64,000 nucleotides of DNA from the NCBI RefSeq assembly GCF_030534335.1, contig NZ_CP130565.1, positions 517,501 through 581,500 of the forward strand, given 5' to 3'. Of the stretch, positions 62,874 to 64,000 are shown in pieces. The notes beneath the pieces were generated by a model. It did not search any database. It was not told the origin of the DNA and saw only the letters and a program-made list of their open reading frames with translations. The stretch's first letter is position 1. The number at the start of each line of letters is the position of its first letter. Both the position numbers and the translations under genes were made by a program. This DNA is from Marivirga harenae. GTDB lineage: Bacteria > Bacteroidota > Bacteroidia > Cytophagales > Cyclobacteriaceae.

Positions 62874-63946
62874 ATTTTATTCGTTTTAGCCCTTAATAAA
62901 AAGTCCGCAATCGTAATGGCGGCCATTGCTTCTACAATAGGCACTGCTCTTGGTACCACGCAAGGGTCGTGTCTTCCTTTGCCTTTCACAGTGACTTTAT
63001 TTCCATCTTTATCTATACTCTCTTGATCACTCATGATCGTGGCAATAGGTTTGAAAGCCACATTAAAATAAATATCTTGCCCATTTGAAATTCCACCTTG
63101 AATTCCACCTGAATGATTGGTAGTTGTTTTGACTATTCCATCTTCTGTTTCGAAGCGATCGTTGTGTTCCGAACCGTACATTTTCACTCCTTCAAACCCA
63201 CTACCGTATTCGAAACCCTTTACTGCGTTAATACTTAACATGGCTTGACCAAGCACTGCATGTAATTTATCAAATACTGGCTCTCCAAGACCTACTGGAG
63301 TTCCCTGGATTACACAACTTACGATTCCTCCAATGGTATCTTTATTTTTTCTCGTTTCATCTATATGCTGAATCATTCTTTCAGCCATTTCAGGATCAGG
63401 GCAACGAACAATATTTTCTTCCGCTTTACTTAAATTCATTTCCTTATAAGCCCTCTGAAGCCTTAAACCACCCACTTGTGATACAAATGCTTGAACCACA
63501 ACTCCAATTTGCCTTAAAAACATTTTAGCAATTGCCCCAGCGGCTACTCTGGCGGCAGTTTCTCGGGCTGAGCTTCTTCCCCCTCCTCTATAATCACGTA
63601 CACCATATTTTTCCTGATAAGTGAAATCAGCATGTGACGGACGAAAACTATCCTTGATATGAGAGTAATCTTTGCTTTTCTGATTAGTATTACGAATGCT
63701 AAGTGCAATTGGCGTTCCTGTTGTTACTCCCTCAAATATTCCAGATAGAACCTCTACCTCATCTTCTTCTTTCCGCTGCGTGGTGATTTTAGACTGACCA
63801 GGTTTTCTTCTTTGCATTTCAGATTGAAGAAATGTCTCATCAACCTTCACACCCGCAGGACAACCATCGATGATAACACCGATTCCTACGCCATGAGATT
63901 CACCGTAAGTAGTAATTTTGAAGATTTTACCGAAACTATTGCTCAT
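62870..63946 (-). CDS. aroC: Chorismate synthase
   Basis: A 358-residue enzyme catalysing the last step of the shikimate pathway (EPSP to chorismate, needing reduced FMN). Signatures: [18 protein letters not shown] at the start, [29 protein letters not shown] in the middle and [19 protein letters not shown] near the end. The start [19 protein letters not shown] is standard. First in an aroC-symporter-nfu series. Confidence 0.97.
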   Translation of the reverse strand: MSNSFGKIFKITTYGESHGVGIGVIIDGCPAGVKVDETFLQSEMQRRKPGQSKITTQRKEEDEVEVLSGIFEGVTTGTPIALSIRNTNQKSKDYSHIKDSFRPSHADFTYQEKYGVRDYRGGGRSSARETAARVAAGAIAKMFLRQIGVVVQAFVSQVGGLRLQRAYKEMNLSKAEENIVRCPDPEMAERMIQHIDETRKNKDTIGGIVSCVIQGTPVGLGEPVFDKLHAVLGQAMLSINAVKGFEYGSGFEGVKMYGSEHNDRFETEDGIVKTTTNHSGGIQGGISNGQDIYFNVAFKPIATIMSDQESIDKDGNKVTVKGKGRHDPCVVPRAVPIVEAMAAITIADFLLRAKTNKI

Positions 63947-64000
63947 TTATACAAAAATTGATGCGCAATTTAGGATTTTTTCAGCAAGATGAACAAAGAA

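Overview
The window looks like chromosomal DNA of a member of the Bacteroidota, most likely order Cytophagales (a Marivirga-like gliding marine bacterium is my best guess; this is inference). The grounds are low GC content (judged by eye), Bacteroidota-type promoters (TTTG about 20 bases before TAnnTTTG), a type IX secretion component (PorT), two large cargo proteins with the 'gliding motility' type C-terminal sorting domain each followed by a PorP/SprF-family protein, Na+-translocating NADH:quinone reductase subunit F, and an AccD beta subunit without zinc-finger cysteines.

Layout. 1-3.7 kb: rpmH-rnpA, an S41 protease, a TauE-type exporter and the start of tsaB, all on the minus strand. 3.8-7.6 kb: an M61 peptidase, then a DUF4389/DUF4870/M48 membrane cluster. 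7.7-14.1 kb: a fatty-acid beta-oxidation operon (MarR regulator, HAD/ECH fusion, thiolase, acyl-CoA dehydrogenase) with a four-helix-bundle gene between two of its members and a 28-bp palindromic operator. 14.3-24.5 kb: nqrF, a radical SAM protein, accD, a TetR/ketoacyl-synthase pair, der, era and initiator tRNA-fMet; a second four-helix-bundle gene, broken by a stop codon, fills the era-der spacer. 24.6-27.3 kb: an accessory island with three copies of one internally deleted REP-associated transposase, alternating with orphan gene tails and small immunity-like genes. 27.3-33.8 kb: a CrtA-like protein, a lipoprotein, a metZ-type sulfhydrylase behind a SAM-I riboswitch and a cysteine-rich upstream ORF, an esterase, a DUF819 protein and a NUDIX hydrolase. 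34-48.6 kb: two tandem modules of giant BspA-like (DUF285)/TIG adhesin plus SprF-like partner, sharing a nearly identical 1.2-kb 3' block. 48.7-64 kb: sodA/B, tadA, an ABC permease, queA, ubiE-porT, a LytTR two-component pair, a TonB-dependent receptor, nfu, a DAACS symporter and aroC.

How the parts fit together. PorT belongs to the type IX secretion system, which should export and sort the two adhesins; the SprF-like proteins are their likely outer-membrane partners. The MarR regulator probably controls the beta-oxidation operon through the palindrome at its own promoter. The sulfhydrylase appears to have a two-part leader: a SAM aptamer followed by a 42-codon ORF ending in a cysteine run.

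The best candidates for something undescribed are: (i) the four-helix-bundle genes, each occupying a whole operon spacer between inverted short-repeat arrays; (ii) the transposase-remnant / orphan-tail island; (iii) the SAM aptamer plus Cys-rich ORF leader. All functional statements come from reading the sequence and from recalled family knowledge; no database search was run.
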